From: Nitrospira sp.
GTDB lineage: Bacteria; Nitrospirota; Nitrospiria; Nitrospirales; Nitrospiraceae
Direction of reading: 5' to 3'
Length of the DNA: 64,000 bases
Assembly: GCA_035968315.1 (NCBI GenBank)
Contig: JAVYIN010000007.1
Coordinates: 218,996 to 282,995 of the forward strand
Shown here: positions 18,203 to 29,111 of the stretch, in pieces
Layout of the letters: every line of letters begins with the position of its first letter
How positions within the stretch are numbered: the first letter of the stretch is position 1
The notes under the pieces: model-generated
Told to the model about the DNA's origin: nothing
What the model saw: only the letters and a program-made list of their open reading frames with translations
Databases searched by the model: none
Program-made: the position numbers and the translations under genes

Positions 18203-19759
18203 TTAGATGGCGCCAAGGGTGTTGAGCGCATGGGGAATCTGTTCGATCACATCTCCGGCAATCATTCCGGCTTGTCCGTTGACTTCGGCCGCCAGGTCGC
18301 CGGCGAGTCCGTGCAGATACGTCGCGGCGCAGGCCGCGTCCCACGAGGCCAGGCCCTGGGCGAGTAAGCCCACCATGATGCCGGTGAGGACATCGCCGGT
18401 TCCGGCGGTAGCCATGCCCGGATTGCCGGTCGGGCAGATCGCCACCAAGCCATCCGGTCTGGCAATGATGGTTCTGGCGCCTTTGAGCACGAGATACACG
18501 CCGCGCTCCCGCGCAAAACGAGTGGCTGTGCCGATGCGATCGGCATTGACGGATTGGACCGTGGCATCCGTTTCCAATCTGGCCATTTCGCCGGGATGCG
18601 GGGTGAGAATGGGCGGAATCGTGCATTCGGTCAAGAGGCTGGCCCGTCCGGCAAGGGCATTCAGCGCATCGGCGTCGAGCACAGCCGGCCGGTCGAGCTG
18701 CTTGATCAGGGCCTGTATGAGTTCCACCGTTTCCGGATGGGTCGAGAGCCCGGGGCCGATGGCGACGGCGGTTCGCGCGGTGACAAAGGCTTTCAGGCGA
18801 TCCACGGCGGTGCGTGCAAAGGTACGGGCTTTGGTGTCCGGCATCGGCAGGGTCATGGCTTCGAGGAGTTTCGCTTCCAGGACGTCGTTCACGCTTGCCG
18901 GGATGGCCACCGTGACCAGTCCGGCTCCCGCTCGGAGCGCCGCGTTCGCCGCCATGGCGGCGGCGCCGGTTTTCCCGACAGAGCCGGCGATGATGCCCGC
19001 ATGGCCGAAGGTCCCTTTGTGGCTGGAGAGCCGGCGCGTGGGGAGGACGGAGCGGACAAACGGAGCGGTGATCAGGTTGATCCGGCTTTCCATCGCATCG
19101 ACATAGGCCGGGGGAATGCCGATATCAACGGTCTCCACGTGGCCGGCGTGGTCGATCCCCTGGTTGTGGAACAAGCCCAGCTTGGGCAATCCGAAGGTCA
19201 CCGTCAGATCGGCCATCACCGCCCGTCCCAAGACCGCGCCGGTGTCCGCATGAATGCCTGACGGCAGATCGACCGCGACGGTCAGGCGGCGGGCCTGATT
19301 GATGCTGTCGATGGCGTGGCCGTAACGGCCGGTCACGTCGGAGGCGAGGCCGGTGCCCAGCAAGGCATCGACGATCACGTCGCTGTCACGAAGGATCGCC
19401 TGAATCTGGCTTGTGGAGGCAAACGGCTTGATCGCTGTCTTTCCGGCCGCGCGCACGAGTTGCCGATACATGGTGGCGGCATCGCGGCTGAGATCTGCCA
19501 GCGGCGCCAGCGCGAGCGTGCGGACGTTCGCCCGTTGTTTGTGAAGCAAGCGGGCCACGACGAACCCGTCGCCGCCATTGTTGCCCTTTCCGCAGAGGAC
19601 TGTGACGGTCTTGCCGCGCAATGGGCCCAGGTGCTGTTCGAGGCAGGTCACGACGCCGGCTCCGGCCCGTTCCATCAACGTGGTGCCGGGCACGCCGGCT
19701 TCCTCGATGGTTCGACGATCGAGCGATTGCATCTGTGCGGCGGTGACAATTTTTCTCAT
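18203..19759 (-). CDS. nnr: Bifunctional NAD(P)H-hydrate epimerase / ADP-dependent dehydratase
   Basis: 518 residues, a fusion that repairs hydrated NAD(P)H. The N-terminal YjeF_N epimerase domain (1-~215) has TVLCGKGNNGGDGFVVARLL and PSGIHADTG. The C-terminal ribokinase-like dehydratase (~230-518) has HKGTFGHAGIIAGSVGKTG, ILTPHPGEMARL and the catalytic GNPGMATAGTGDVLTGIM. Both active sites look intact. It heads the nnr-tsaE-lapA-mutS minus-strand operon; nnr next to tsaE is a widespread pairing. Confidence 0.96.
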   Translation of the reverse strand: MRKIVTAAQMQSLDRRTIEEAGVPGTTLMERAGAGVVTCLEQHLGPLRGKTVTVLCGKGNNGGDGFVVARLLHKQRANVRTLALAPLADLSRDAATMYRQLVRAAGKTAIKPFASTSQIQAILRDSDVIVDALLGTGLASDVTGRYGHAIDSINQARRLTVAVDLPSGIHADTGAVLGRAVMADLTVTFGLPKLGLFHNQGIDHAGHVETVDIGIPPAYVDAMESRINLITAPFVRSVLPTRRLSSHKGTFGHAGIIAGSVGKTGAAAMAANAALRAGAGLVTVAIPASVNDVLEAKLLEAMTLPMPDTKARTFARTAVDRLKAFVTARTAVAIGPGLSTHPETVELIQALIKQLDRPAVLDADALNALAGRASLLTECTIPPILTPHPGEMARLETDATVQSVNADRIGTATRFARERGVYLVLKGARTIIARPDGLVAICPTGNPGMATAGTGDVLTGIMVGLLAQGLASWDAACAATYLHGLAGDLAAEVNGQAGMIAGDVIEQIPHALNTLGAI

Positions 19760-19888
19760 CGCAAAGGACCGCCTGCGCGCTGGCCGCGCGGCCGGAAGGG
19801 GATCGAATCCGACTCGTCTGATGTGCCGCGTGGGTGTGGTGTCATAGCCTGATTGGGATGCCCGGGTGATGCGACGCCGGCAGGCAGG

Positions 19889-20602
19889 CTAGCTCAGCAA
19901 GGCCTTCATCTCTTTGACTGCCTGGTCAAGGCCGACGAGGACGGCGCGGGCGATGATGCTGTGCCCGATGTTGTATTCGACAATCTCCGGAATATGCGTG
20001 AGCCGCTTGACGTTCCGGTAATTGAGCCCATGCCCCGCATTCACGCCCATGCCCAATTTGTACGCGAGTTTCGCGGCCAGGGTGATCGCTTCGAACTCGG
20101 CATCCGCTTCTTTCGACCGGGTGGCATTGGCATAGCGGCCGGTGTGGAGTTCGACGAAGTCCGCCGCGATCTTGTGGGCGGCTTTGATCTGATTGAGATC
20201 GGGTTCGACAAATAGGCTGACGGGGATCCCGCCGTCGTGCAGCATGGCCACGATGGCCTGAACCCGGTCTTTGTGCCCGACGACATCGAGGCCGCCTTCG
20301 GTGGTGAGTTCCTGCCGCTTTTCTGGAACCAGCGTCACCAAATCAGGCTTGACCGCCAGCGCGATCTTCGCCATGGCCTCATCCGCCGCGATTTCCAGAT
20401 CGAGCTTGGTATGGACAATCTCCCGCAAGAGCTGGAGGTCTTTGTCCTGAATATGCCGCCGATCTTCCCGCAGATGGACAACCAGGCCGTCGGCGCCAGC
20501 CAATTCCACGAGGATGGCGGCGGCCAGCGGGTCCGGATCGGTGCCGCCTCGTGCTTGGCGAAGGGTTGCCACGTGATCGATGTTGACGCCCAGTCTGGCC
20601 AT
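19889..20602 (-). CDS. pdxJ: Pyridoxine 5'-phosphate synthase
   Basis: 237 residues starting at ATG 20602 ([20 protein letters not shown], the canonical beginning); the frame is open further upstream but without family similarity. Condenses 1-deoxy-xylulose 5-phosphate with 3-amino-2-oxopropyl phosphate to [38 protein letters not shown] and [15 protein letters not shown] are diagnostic. It lies 129 bases upstream of nnr. acpS, often placed between them in other bacteria, is absent. Confidence 0.97.
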   Translation of the reverse strand: MARLGVNIDHVATLRQARGGTDPDPLAAAILVELAGADGLVVHLREDRRHIQDKDLQLLREIVHTKLDLEIAADEAMAKIALAVKPDLVTLVPEKRQELTTEGGLDVVGHKDRVQAIVAMLHDGGIPVSLFVEPDLNQIKAAHKIAADFVELHTGRYANATRSKEADAEFEAITLAAKLAYKLGMGVNAGHGLNYRNVKRLTHIPEIVEYNIGHSIIARAVLVGLDQAVKEMKALLS

Positions 20603-20781
20603 CGAGGCTCCTTGAACCAATCGGATACTGCCGGATGCGGCATGGATGATGGGGAAAACCGAGGCATTATTAGCAGAAGGCGTGCAGCGGAGCAAGATGA
20701 ACCGGGTGCTGAGGCTCTGGATGCCCCCTCACGGAGTGTTGGCCGGCGTTGGATCGGAACCCCACAGAATCACAAGGCAAA

Positions 20782-20810
20782 TTGACTCAACCGAGGCCCT
20801 CCATTAGAAT
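20782..20810 (+). promoter_or_regulatory. Sigma70-type promoter of the amino-acid operon
   Basis: TTGACT (20782-20787), a 17-base spacer and TAGAAT (20805-20810) lie in the gap between divergent pdxJ and the aminotransferase gene. Transcription would start near 20817, about 75 bases before the first ATG, and the leader contains a stem-loop at 20822-20858. Confidence 0.7.
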
Positions 20811-20821
20811 AGGCCCTTCTT

Positions 20822-20858
20822 GACGGCCGGCGAGTCCTCAACCGAGTGAGGCGCCGTC
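20822..20858 (+). promoter_or_regulatory. Leader stem-loop upstream of the aminotransferase
   Basis: Outer arms GACGGC (20822-20827) and GCCGTC (20853-20858) plus an inner CCTCA/TGAGG stem with a 6-base loop form an interrupted hairpin right at the 5' end of the predicted transcript, followed by TTTCGT. It could stabilise the leader or act in attenuation. No riboswitch class is recognised. Confidence 0.35.
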
Positions 20859-20892
20859 TTTCGTATGGGTGTGTTCACAGTAAAGGATTGTC

Positions 20893-22089
20893 ATGGGTTT
20901 GGGCGACGGGTTCTATCGGTTAAAGCGGCTCCCTCCTTACGTCTTTGCACAAGTTCAGGCTCTCAAGCTGGAAGCGCGGCAGCGCGGGGAAGATGTGATC
21001 GACTTCGGGATGGGCAATCCCGATCAGCCGACGCCGCCCCATATCGTCGAGAAGCTGATTGAAGCGGCGCGCAAGGGCAAGAACCATCGCTACTCCGCGT
21101 CGCGCGGCATTACTAAGCTGCGCCACGCGATCTGCGGCTGGTACAAGCGGAATTATAATGTCGATTTGGATCCGGAAACCGAAGCGATCGTCACGATCGG
21201 CTCCAAGGAAGGGCTCGCCCATCTGGCGCTGGCGATGATCGGTCCCGGCGACGTGGTGCTGACGCCCACGCCGACGTACCCGATCCATATGTACAGTTTT
21301 ATCATTGCCGGCGGCGAGGTGCGGGGCATTGAGTTGCGGCAGGACAGTGATTTCTTCGAAGATCTGCAGCGGGTCTACCGGCAGACGATTCCCCGTCCCA
21401 AGATTTTGGTCATCAATTTTCCGCATAATCCGACGACGGCGGTGGTCGATATCGAGTTCTTCAAGAAGATCGTGGCGTTTGCGAAAGAAAACGATGTCAT
21501 TGTCATACACGATCTGGCGTATGCCGACCTCGTGTTCGATGGCTATAAGGCCCCGAGCTTCCTGCAGGCCCCTGGAGCGAAGGATGTCGGGGTGGAGTTT
21601 TATACGCTGTCGAAGGCCTACAATATGCCGGGCTGGCGGGTCGGGTTCTGCGTCGGCAATCGTGAAGTGGTCGGGGCGCTGGCCAAGATCAAGAGCTATC
21701 TCGACTACGGCATCTTTCAGCCCATTCAGATTGCGAGCGTCATCGCGCTCAACGGTCCGCAGGACTGCGTGAAAGAGACGGTGCTGCGCTATCAGAAGCG
21801 GCGGGATGTGCTGGTCGGCGGCCTGAACCGCATCGGCTGGGAGGTGCCCAAGCCGCTTGCGACGATGTTTGTCTGGGCGCGGATTCCCCCGGCCTACCGG
21901 CATCTCGGGTCGCTGGAATTTTCCAAGCTGCTGCTGCGTGAGGCCAAGGTCGCCGTCTCCCCCGGGATCGGATTTGGTGAAGGGGGCGATGAGTACGTGC
22001 GATTCGGGCTCGTCGAGAATGAGCACCGGACTCGCCAGGCCGTGCGTGGGATCAAGAAGGCCTTGAAGCTCGAAGGATCAGAGGAATGA
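20893..22089 (+). CDS. Class I/II aminotransferase (AlaC / LL-DAP aminotransferase-like)
   Basis: 398 residues, PLP fold type I. Conserved features are [34 protein letters not shown], and the Schiff-base Lys at residue 241 in [16 protein letters not shown]. The closest family by eye is the AlaC/alanine-synthesising group, which is hard to separate from LL-diaminopimelate aminotransferases. Its place at the head of hom-thrC-lysC suggests work in aspartate-family metabolism or alanine/glutamate exchange. ATGA overlap with hom shows tight coupling. Confidence 0.88.
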   Translation: MGLGDGFYRLKRLPPYVFAQVQALKLEARQRGEDVIDFGMGNPDQPTPPHIVEKLIEAARKGKNHRYSASRGITKLRHAICGWYKRNYNVDLDPETEAIVTIGSKEGLAHLALAMIGPGDVVLTPTPTYPIHMYSFIIAGGEVRGIELRQDSDFFEDLQRVYRQTIPRPKILVINFPHNPTTAVVDIEFFKKIVAFAKENDVIVIHDLAYADLVFDGYKAPSFLQAPGAKDVGVEFYTLSKAYNMPGWRVGFCVGNREVVGALAKIKSYLDYGIFQPIQIASVIALNGPQDCVKETVLRYQKRRDVLVGGLNRIGWEVPKPLATMFVWARIPPAYRHLGSLEFSKLLLREAKVAVSPGIGFGEGGDEYVRFGLVENEHRTRQAVRGIKKALKLEGSEE

Positions 22090-23399
22090 AGTCCCGTATC
22101 GGGGTTGGGCTCATCGGGTTTGGCACGGTCGGTTCCGGCGTGGCCAAAGTGCTGTTCGAGAATGCCGCGCTGATCAGCCGCCGGGTCGGTGTGCCGGTCG
22201 AACTGCTGCGGATCGCGGATCTCGATATCACGCGCGATCGCGGGGTGGCGGTGCCGGCCGGTGTTCTGACGACGGATGCCAAACAGGTGTTGACCGATCC
22301 GGCCATCGACATTGTCATCGAGCTGGTCGGCGGATACGACTTTGCGAAGCGTGTGATGCTCGAGGCCATTGCCGCCGGCAAGCATGTGGTGACGGCCAAC
22401 AAGGCGTTGCTCGCGCTCCATGGGGAAGAGATTTTCGAGGCGGCGTCCCGTCAGGGCGTCGATGTGGGATTCGAGGCCAGCGTCGGGGGCGGGATTCCGG
22501 TGATCCGGGCTTTGACCGAAGGGCTGGCGGCGAACCGCATCGAGTCGATCTACGGCATCATCAACGGCACCTCGAACTATATCCTTTCCCGGATGACGCA
22601 CGAGGGCCAGAGTTTCGATGCGATCCTCAAGGACGCGCAGCAGGCCGGATACGCCGAAGCGGACCCGACCTTTGATGTGGCGGGCATCGATTCGGCGCAC
22701 AAGCTGGCAATTCTGGTCAATTTGGCCTATGGCACGCCGGTGAATATCAAGGACATCTATACCGAAGGTATTACGCATATCACGCCGACCGATATCGCTT
22801 ATGCCAAGGAGTTCGGCTACCGGATCAAGCTGTTGGGCATCGCCAAGCTGGTGGATGGAGAAGTGGATGCCCGTGTGCATCCGACCATGGTGCCGGTGTC
22901 CGATCCGATTGCCAAGGTAGACGGGGTCTACAACGCGATTCAATTGGTCGGCGATGCGGTGGGGGATGTGATGTTGTACGGCCGGGGCGCGGGATCGCTG
23001 CCCACCGGCAGCGCGGTTGTCAGCGACGTGATCGCTATCGGGCGCAACCTGCTCAAGGGCGCTCCAGGCCGTGTGCCGCCGGCCTCGTTCCAGCGGGACC
23101 AGCGCCGCCCGATCAGGATGAAGCCGATCGAGGAAATCAGTTCGCTCTACTATCTGCGCTTCATGGTGGTGGACCGTCCCGGCGTGCTGGCACAGATTGC
23201 CGGAGAGTTGGGCCGGTGCGGTATCAGCATTTCGTCGATGCTGCAGCAGGGCCGGGGGGAAGGGCAGACGGTGTCGGTGGTGATCAAGACGCACATGGCG
23301 CAGGAGCGTGATGTGCAGACGGCGCTTCGCGAGATCAACCGCAAGCCGTTTGTATCTGAACCGGCGACGCTGATTCGGGTGGAAGGGAAGGATGAGTGA
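22086..23399 (+). CDS. hom: Homoserine dehydrogenase
   Basis: 437 residues. NAD(P)-binding Rossmann N-terminus ([18 protein letters not shown]), catalytic middle with [30 protein letters not shown] and [18 protein letters not shown], and a C-terminal ACT domain (about 355-430; [20 protein letters not shown]) that normally gives threonine feedback inhibition. Monofunctional, not fused to aspartokinase; the kinase is encoded separately two genes downstream. It shares ATGA with the preceding aminotransferase gene. Confidence 0.97.
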   Translation: MKSRIGVGLIGFGTVGSGVAKVLFENAALISRRVGVPVELLRIADLDITRDRGVAVPAGVLTTDAKQVLTDPAIDIVIELVGGYDFAKRVMLEAIAAGKHVVTANKALLALHGEEIFEAASRQGVDVGFEASVGGGIPVIRALTEGLAANRIESIYGIINGTSNYILSRMTHEGQSFDAILKDAQQAGYAEADPTFDVAGIDSAHKLAILVNLAYGTPVNIKDIYTEGITHITPTDIAYAKEFGYRIKLLGIAKLVDGEVDARVHPTMVPVSDPIAKVDGVYNAIQLVGDAVGDVMLYGRGAGSLPTGSAVVSDVIAIGRNLLKGAPGRVPPASFQRDQRRPIRMKPIEEISSLYYLRFMVVDRPGVLAQIAGELGRCGISISSMLQQGRGEGQTVSVVIKTHMAQERDVQTALREINRKPFVSEPATLIRVEGKDE

Positions 23400-24462
23400 T
23401 CGGATGACTCGTTGGCGCGGCATCATTGAGGAATACCGGAAGTTTCTCCCGGTGACGGAGAAGACGCCGGTGATCAGTCTGGGCGAGGGGCAGACGCCGT
23501 TGATTCGCGCTGCGCGGTTGGCCAAGGCCATTGCGCCCGGCGTCGATCTCTATTTGAAGTTCGAAGGCGCCAATCCGACCGGGTCGTTCAAAGACCGCGG
23601 CATGACCATGGCCATTTCCAAGGCGGTGGAGCAAGGGGCGCGGGCCGTCATGTGCGCCTCCACCGGCAATACGTCGGCCTCGGCCGCGGCCTATGGGGCG
23701 AGAGCCGGGCTGGCTGTTTACGTCCTGATCCCGGCGGGGAAAATTGCATTGGGGAAATTGTCTCAGGCGATGATGCATCAGGCCACGGTCATTCAGATTG
23801 AAGGCAATTTTGATCAAGCGCTCACGATCGTCAAAGACCTCTCCGTCACCCATCATATCGAACTCGTCAATTCCATCAATCCATTCCGCATCGAAGGGCA
23901 GAAAACGGCGGCCTTTGAAGTGTGCGATCAGTTGGGCGATGCGCCGAACCTGCATGTGCTGCCAGTCGGCAATGCCGGGAACATCACGGCCTATTGGAAG
24001 GGCTATCAAGAGTATCGAGCCGCGAGCCAGACGACCAAGCTTCCGCGCATGATGGGGTTCCAAGCCGCCGGGGCGGCGCCCATGGTGCTCGGCCGAATTG
24101 TGGAACAGCCGCAAACCATTGCCACCGCGATTCGCATCGGAAATCCGGCAAGCTGGACCGCCGCCTCCAAAGCGGTTGAGGAGTCGTCGGGGGCCATCGA
24201 TATGGTGACGGACGAAGAAATTCTCCAAGCCTATGCCCTGGTGGCGGCGACAGAAGGCGTATTTTGCGAACCGGCTTCGGCCGCGTCGGTAGCCGGCGTG
24301 ACGAAGTTGGGCCGGGCGGGGAAATTGCGGGAAGGGGAGACCGTGGTCTGTACGCTGACGGGGCATGGGTTGAAAGACGCCGATACGGCGATCGGCATTT
24401 CCAAGCCGCCGCTCACCGTCAAGGCGACGCGCGAGGATGTGGCTCGTTTGTTAAACGCATGA
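23392..24462 (+). CDS. thrC: Threonine synthase
   Basis: 356 residues, PLP fold type II. The PLP Lys is residue 67 in [28 protein letters not shown] binds the phosphate, and [20 protein letters not shown] is typical of the short bacterial/archaeal class. Converts O-phosphohomoserine to threonine, so the organism must phosphorylate homoserine somehow; no thrB kinase is visible here. ATG 23392 overlaps the hom stop; ATG 23404 is an alternative. Confidence 0.96.
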   Translation: MSDRMTRWRGIIEEYRKFLPVTEKTPVISLGEGQTPLIRAARLAKAIAPGVDLYLKFEGANPTGSFKDRGMTMAISKAVEQGARAVMCASTGNTSASAAAYGARAGLAVYVLIPAGKIALGKLSQAMMHQATVIQIEGNFDQALTIVKDLSVTHHIELVNSINPFRIEGQKTAAFEVCDQLGDAPNLHVLPVGNAGNITAYWKGYQEYRAASQTTKLPRMMGFQAAGAAPMVLGRIVEQPQTIATAIRIGNPASWTAASKAVEESSGAIDMVTDEEILQAYALVAATEGVFCEPASAASVAGVTKLGRAGKLREGETVVCTLTGHGLKDADTAIGISKPPLTVKATREDVARLLNA

Positions 24463-24479
24463 GGCGCATCGGATAACCT

Positions 24480-25691
24480 ATGAAATATGTCATTCTTCAT
24501 GCTGGTGGAATGGCCGACCGGCCTCGCGAGGAGCTAGCCGGGCGGACGCCCTTGCAGGCTGCCGCCACGCCGCAGCTCGACCGGCTGGCGCAACTCGGTG
24601 AAGTGGGCCTATTGGCCATCGCCGCGGATGGAAGCCGCCATGGGAGCGGACTCAGCGGGACGGCGATTCTCGGCTACGATCCCAAGAAGTACTATCAAGG
24701 GCCGGGTCCGTTCGAGGCGGCGAGCTTGGGCGTATCGGTGACCGAGCATGATGTGGTCTACCGCTGCACCATGGTAACGCTGAAGCCCGAAGGCGGAAAG
24801 ATCGGCGGAGAGATCAAGAAGTTAGGGGCGCATGTCGTGATGGACGATGCGACCGCCGGGTTGATCGAAACGGACGAGGCGCGGGAGCTGATCGAAGCCA
24901 TCAATGAGCAGCTGGGATCCGAGATGATCCAATTTTATCCCGGGGCCGGCCACCGCCATCTGATGGTGTGGGTCAACGGCAAGCCGCGGGCAATCTGTAC
25001 CGATCCGCAGCTCGTCCAAGGCCAGACGATTACCGATTCTCTGCCGACAGGGGATGGATCCGACCTTCTGAAAAAAATGATGGATGCCTCCTATGTGATC
25101 TTGCGCGATCATCCGGTCAATGAGGAGCGGATGGCGGCGGGAAAAAAGCCGGCGAATTGTGTATGGCTCTGGGGAGAGGGGCGCGCGGCGTTGTGGCCCA
25201 GCCTTGCCGAGCGATTCCAGATCTCCGGGTCCGTGGTGACGTCGAGCGACGTGCATCGCGGCGTCGGGATTTGCGCGGGGCTGGATGCGCCCGATCCCGC
25301 CAGGCTGCAAGAGGGGGGGCTGAAGGCCAGGGCCGCGGTGGCGCTGGCTGAGTTGTCCAAGAAAGACTTCGTCTATCTGCATGCCGAGCTGACGGACGCC
25401 GTGGTGCATGGGACGGATCTCAAGGCTACTGTGCAGGGCATCGAAGAGTTCGATCGTGAACTGGTCGGCCCGCTGCTCGAGGGACTGTCGAAGATGGGTG
25501 CCTTTCGCTTCCTGGTGCTGTGCGATCAGGGCGAAGGCCGGCAGGGGCAGGCTTTCTATGCGTTCGGCGAGAGCGCGGGAAGCGGCGCCCCGGCGGCGGG
25601 ACGGCGCTTCACGGAAGCCGAGGCCCAGGCCTCCAAGGCTCCGGTTCGGGACGCGACGAAGTTTGCAACCAAGTTATTTGCCAAGGGGTAA
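24480..25691 (+). CDS. ApgM-family protein (proposed homoserine kinase group), metal site degenerate
   Basis: 403 residues of the cofactor-independent phosphoglycerate mutase (archaeal ApgM) type, in the subgroup placed next to hom/thrC and proposed to act as homoserine kinase. Family-typical parts are [37 protein letters not shown] and GHRHLMVW. Several metal ligands are missing. The first motif reads HAGGMAD where relatives have GDGMAD, so the Asp at position 9 is Gly. Ser56 is present but the next Asp is Gly. D306 and H310 are kept, but DH near the end is DQ (349-350) and no later His exists. Whether it is catalytic is open. It lies 17 bases after thrC and 4 before lysC. Confidence 0.8.
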   Translation: MKYVILHAGGMADRPREELAGRTPLQAAATPQLDRLAQLGEVGLLAIAADGSRHGSGLSGTAILGYDPKKYYQGPGPFEAASLGVSVTEHDVVYRCTMVTLKPEGGKIGGEIKKLGAHVVMDDATAGLIETDEARELIEAINEQLGSEMIQFYPGAGHRHLMVWVNGKPRAICTDPQLVQGQTITDSLPTGDGSDLLKKMMDASYVILRDHPVNEERMAAGKKPANCVWLWGEGRAALWPSLAERFQISGSVVTSSDVHRGVGICAGLDAPDPARLQEGGLKARAAVALAELSKKDFVYLHAELTDAVVHGTDLKATVQGIEEFDRELVGPLLEGLSKMGAFRFLVLCDQGEGRQGQAFYAFGESAGSGAPAAGRRFTEAEAQASKAPVRDATKFATKLFAKG

Positions 25692-25695
25692 TCGG

Positions 25696-26937
25696 GTGGC
25701 GTTGATCGTTCAGAAATATGGCGGGACCTCGGTGGGCAACATCGAGCGGATCCATAAGGTGGCGGATCGTGTGGCGCAGGCGCATCGCGCGGGCGATCAG
25801 GTGGTGGTGGTCTTGTCCGCGATGAGCGGTGAAACGGATCGTCTGGTCAAGCTGGCGCACGAAGCCACGCCGATGCCGGATGAACGTGAGATGGACATGC
25901 TGCTGTCCACCGGAGAGCGTGTCACGATTGCGCTCCTGGCGATGGACCTGCGGGGCCGCGGGATCAATGCGCGCTCCTTCACGGGACGGCAGGTGGGCAT
26001 TATTACCGACAGCGCGCATACCAAGGCCCGGATCGCGCGCGTGACGGCGGACCGGCTTCGCGACGCATTGAACCAAGGCGTGATTCCGGTCGTCGCGGGG
26101 TTTCAGGGGATCAACGAGCAGTCGGATGTGACCACGCTGGGGCGCGGAGGATCCGATCTGTCGGCCGTGGCGCTGGCGGCGGCATTGAAAGCCGATCGCT
26201 GCATCATTTTCACCGACGTCGATGGTGTCTATACGGCAGACCCCAATGTTGTGCCGGCGGCCAAGCGCATCGACAAGATATCGTACGAAGAAATGCTGGA
26301 AATGGCGAGTCTTGGCGCCAAAGTGCTGCAGGCCCGGTCGGTCGAGTTCGCGGCGAAGTTCAATGTCCCGGTCGAGGTCAATTCGAGTTTTAAAGAAGGA
26401 AAGGGGACTCTCGTGACACGTGAAGATGCGGATATGGAAGCGGTCGCGGTCGCCGGCGTCACGGGCGACCGGAATCAAGCCAAGATCACGATCGTCGGCG
26501 TCCCCGACAAGCCGGGCATTGCCGCGCGGATCTTCGGGCCTGTGGCACAGGCTCATGTCAATGTCGATATGATTATCCAGAACATGGGGCAGGATTCGCT
26601 GACGGATCTTTCCTTCACCGTTCCCCGCGCGGATTTGCGCAAGGCGACGCCGATCATTCAGAGTGTGGCCAAGGAGATCGAGGCCAAGTCCGTGTCGATC
26701 ACGGAGTCGATCGCCAAGGTGTCGCTGATCGGCGTGGGCATGCGCTCGCATTCCGGTGTGGCGTCGAAGATGTTCGAGGTGCTGTCTCGCGAAGGGATCA
26801 ATATCCTGATGATCAGCACGTCGGAGATCAAGATCTCCTGTGTCATCGATGAGAAGTATCTTGAATTGGCGATGCGTTCGCTGCATTCGGCGTTCGGTCT
26901 CGACCAGGTGGCACAGGGAGATCGTCCGGCGAAATAG
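25696..26937 (+). CDS. lysC: Aspartate kinase
   Basis: 413 residues from GTG 25696, four bases after the apgM-like stop. The N-terminus [18 protein letters not shown] is the canonical start of monofunctional aspartokinases; the frame is open further upstream inside the previous gene. The kinase domain has [29 protein letters not shown] and [15 protein letters not shown]. Two ACT domains follow ([39 protein letters not shown]) for lysine/threonine feedback. First committed step of Lys, Thr and Met synthesis. Confidence 0.97.
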   Translation: MALIVQKYGGTSVGNIERIHKVADRVAQAHRAGDQVVVVLSAMSGETDRLVKLAHEATPMPDEREMDMLLSTGERVTIALLAMDLRGRGINARSFTGRQVGIITDSAHTKARIARVTADRLRDALNQGVIPVVAGFQGINEQSDVTTLGRGGSDLSAVALAAALKADRCIIFTDVDGVYTADPNVVPAAKRIDKISYEEMLEMASLGAKVLQARSVEFAAKFNVPVEVNSSFKEGKGTLVTREDADMEAVAVAGVTGDRNQAKITIVGVPDKPGIAARIFGPVAQAHVNVDMIIQNMGQDSLTDLSFTVPRADLRKATPIIQSVAKEIEAKSVSITESIAKVSLIGVGMRSHSGVASKMFEVLSREGINILMISTSEIKISCVIDEKYLELAMRSLHSAFGLDQVAQGDRPAK

Positions 26938-26997
26938 GAGCATCGCGCCACGGCAAGCCTCGACAGAGTGGCTGCGCTCTTGTTACCTTTTTAACCT

Positions 26998-28647
26998 ATG
27001 GCTAAACAATCTTCACAGACTCGCAAGGCCCGCCGGGACGATGAGCGGAAGGCCCTGATCGTTCCGACGCTGTCCGCCGAGCGAACGGCCGCGCTGGAAA
27101 TTTACGACACGACGCTTCGTGACGGCGCGCAGGCCGAAGATGTAAGCTTTTCGGCCGAGGACAAGGTGCGTGTCGCGCAGAAGCTGGACGAGCTTGGCGT
27201 GCACTACATCGAGGGCGGCTGGCCCGGCGCGAATCCGAAGGACATCGAGTTCTTCCGGATGATCAAGACCATCCCGCTCAAACATGCGTCCGTCATCGCG
27301 TTCGGCTCGACGAGGAAGGCCAGCAACTCGGCCCGTAAAGATCCGAATCTCCAGGCGCTCCTTGCGGCGGATACGACGACGATCACGCTGTTCGGGAAGA
27401 CCTGGTCGTTGCACGTGACCGATGCGCTGGGGATTTCGCTCGCCAAGAATCTCGAATTGATCGGCGATTCCGTCGCCTACCTCAAGAGCAAGGGGCGGCG
27501 GGTGTTCTACGATGCCGAACATTTCTTCGACGGCTACAAGACGAATCCGGAGTATGCGCTCAACACGATCCGCAAGGCCGTCGAGGCCGGCGCCGAACGG
27601 GTGATTCTCTGCGATACGAATGGCGGGGCGATGCCCTGGGAAATCCGGGAAATTTGCGAAGTGGTGCGGCGCGAATGTGCGGTGCCGCTGGGCATTCACG
27701 CGCACAACGATTGCGAAATGGCGGTGGCGAATTCGTTGATCGCGATCGAAACCGGCATCGTGCAGGTGCAGGGGACGATCAACGGCATCGGGGAGCGCTG
27801 CGGCAACGCCAATCTCTGTTCGATCATTCCCAATCTCGAATTGAAAATGCGCCGCCCCGCGCTGAACGAGGGGCTCAGTCATCTGAAGACCGTCTCCGGT
27901 TTTGTCACGGAGATCGCCAATCATATACCCAACAAACACCAGCCGTATGTGGGGGATTCCGCGTTCGCGCACAAGGGCGGGGTCCATATCCATGCGGTGC
28001 TGAAAAATGCCGCGACCTACGAGCATATCGATCCGGCGCTGGTGGGCAATCGCCAGCGGGTGCTGGTCTCGGATTATGCGGGACGCAGCGGGCTTTTGGA
28101 AAAGCTCGAAGCCTATGGCATCACCCTCACGAAGGACCATTCAAAGCTCCAAGAGCTGGTCGATACGCTGAAAGACCACGAAAGCCAGGGGTACCAGTTC
28201 GAGGGCGCGGAGGGTTCGTTCGAGCTCTTGATGCGCAAGGCGATGGGCACGCATAAGCCGTCCTTCCAGCTGTTGGGGTACCGGGTCATCGTGGAGAAGA
28301 AACAGGACCTGGGTCCGCCCTTGTCCGAGGCGACAGTGATGGTCAAGGTCGGGGCGGTGATCGAACATACGGCGGCGGTCGGTGCCGGTCCCGTCAATGC
28401 GCTCGATCATGCGCTGCGCAAGGCCTTGGAAAAGTTCTATCCGCAACTGCGCGAAGTGAAGCTGCTCGATTACAAGGTGCGGGTGTTGGCGGCCAATAAG
28501 GGCACGGAATCGAAGGTGCGTGTGCTGATCGAATCCGGCGACCACAAAGATAAGTGGGGAACGGTGGGCGTGTCGGAGAACATCATGGAAGCCACCTGGC
28601 AGGCGCTGGCCGACAGCATCGAGTACAAGCTGTTGTCAAAAAAATAG
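26998..28647 (+). CDS. cimA: (R)-citramalate synthase
   Basis: 549 residues. HMGL-like TIM barrel with [49 protein letters not shown] and [13 protein letters not shown], then a LeuA-type allosteric dimer domain at the C-terminus. Length and the CimA-type sequence [17 protein letters not shown] identify citramalate synthase of the long class rather than isopropylmalate synthase. It condenses pyruvate and acetyl-CoA, giving a threonine-independent route to isoleucine. It follows lysC by 60 bases. Confidence 0.93.
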   Translation: MAKQSSQTRKARRDDERKALIVPTLSAERTAALEIYDTTLRDGAQAEDVSFSAEDKVRVAQKLDELGVHYIEGGWPGANPKDIEFFRMIKTIPLKHASVIAFGSTRKASNSARKDPNLQALLAADTTTITLFGKTWSLHVTDALGISLAKNLELIGDSVAYLKSKGRRVFYDAEHFFDGYKTNPEYALNTIRKAVEAGAERVILCDTNGGAMPWEIREICEVVRRECAVPLGIHAHNDCEMAVANSLIAIETGIVQVQGTINGIGERCGNANLCSIIPNLELKMRRPALNEGLSHLKTVSGFVTEIANHIPNKHQPYVGDSAFAHKGGVHIHAVLKNAATYEHIDPALVGNRQRVLVSDYAGRSGLLEKLEAYGITLTKDHSKLQELVDTLKDHESQGYQFEGAEGSFELLMRKAMGTHKPSFQLLGYRVIVEKKQDLGPPLSEATVMVKVGAVIEHTAAVGAGPVNALDHALRKALEKFYPQLREVKLLDYKVRVLAANKGTESKVRVLIESGDHKDKWGTVGVSENIMEATWQALADSIEYKLLSKK

Positions 28648-28680
28648 CGGTCGATAGACCGTATATCTCGATATTTATTC

Positions 28681-28709
28681 TTGACAGACTTCCTAACCTC
28701 ACGTAACTT
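28681..28709 (+). promoter_or_regulatory. Sigma70-type promoter for ihf/merR
   Basis: Perfect TTGACA (28681-28686), 17-base spacer, TAACTT (28704-28709), in the 144-base gap after cimA. Leader of about 75 bases to ATG 28792. A small CGGTC/GACCG hairpin at 28648-28661, just after the cimA stop, has no T-run. Confidence 0.65.
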
Positions 28710-28791
28710 AAGCAAAACTTTCCGTCTGCCGAAAGCAGTTTCATGGGAAGCTGTGAAACGGGAATGTGCAGTGGTTGCGTAGGGGGGTGGC

Positions 28792-29067
28792 ATGAGAAAG
28801 GCTGATATCGCGAACGAGATTTTCAAGCAGGTCGGTATTTCAAAAAATGAAGCAGCGGATATCGTCGAACTCGTGCTGAATCTTCTCAAGGGTGTGCTGC
28901 AAAAGGGAGACGCGGTCAAGATCGCAGGATTCGGCAACTTCGTCGTTCGGAGCAAGGGGTCGCGCAAAGGGCGGAACCCTCGCACTGGAGAAGAAATTGG
29001 GATTACCCCGCGGCGTGTGGTTACGTTCCGGCCTAGCCAAGTCTTTAAGAAGTACGTCAATTCGTAA
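28792..29067 (+). CDS. ihfA: Integration host factor alpha / HU-family DNA-bending protein
   Basis: 91 residues. MRKADIANEIFKQVGISKNE, KIAGFGNFVVRSKGSRKGRNP and the DNA-intercalating RNPRTGEEI arm are typical of the IHF-alpha/HU family. The neighbouring MerR-type gene 44 bases downstream reproduces the widespread ihfA-merR pair, which favours IhfA over HU. It compacts DNA and helps architecture-dependent promoters. Confidence 0.92.
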   Translation: MRKADIANEIFKQVGISKNEAADIVELVLNLLKGVLQKGDAVKIAGFGNFVVRSKGSRKGRNPRTGEEIGITPRRVVTFRPSQVFKKYVNS

Positions 29068-29111
29068 CGGGCACCCTATCTCCAACATCGACCGCACCAT
29101 GAGGGCCGGTC

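Noticed and set aside
25408-25695. Longer start for aspartate kinase inside the apgM-like gene
   Set aside because: The upstream residues do not resemble the family; GTG 25696 gives the canonical N-terminus.
28648-28661. Terminator after cimA
   Set aside because: The stem is only 5 bp and lacks a T-run.
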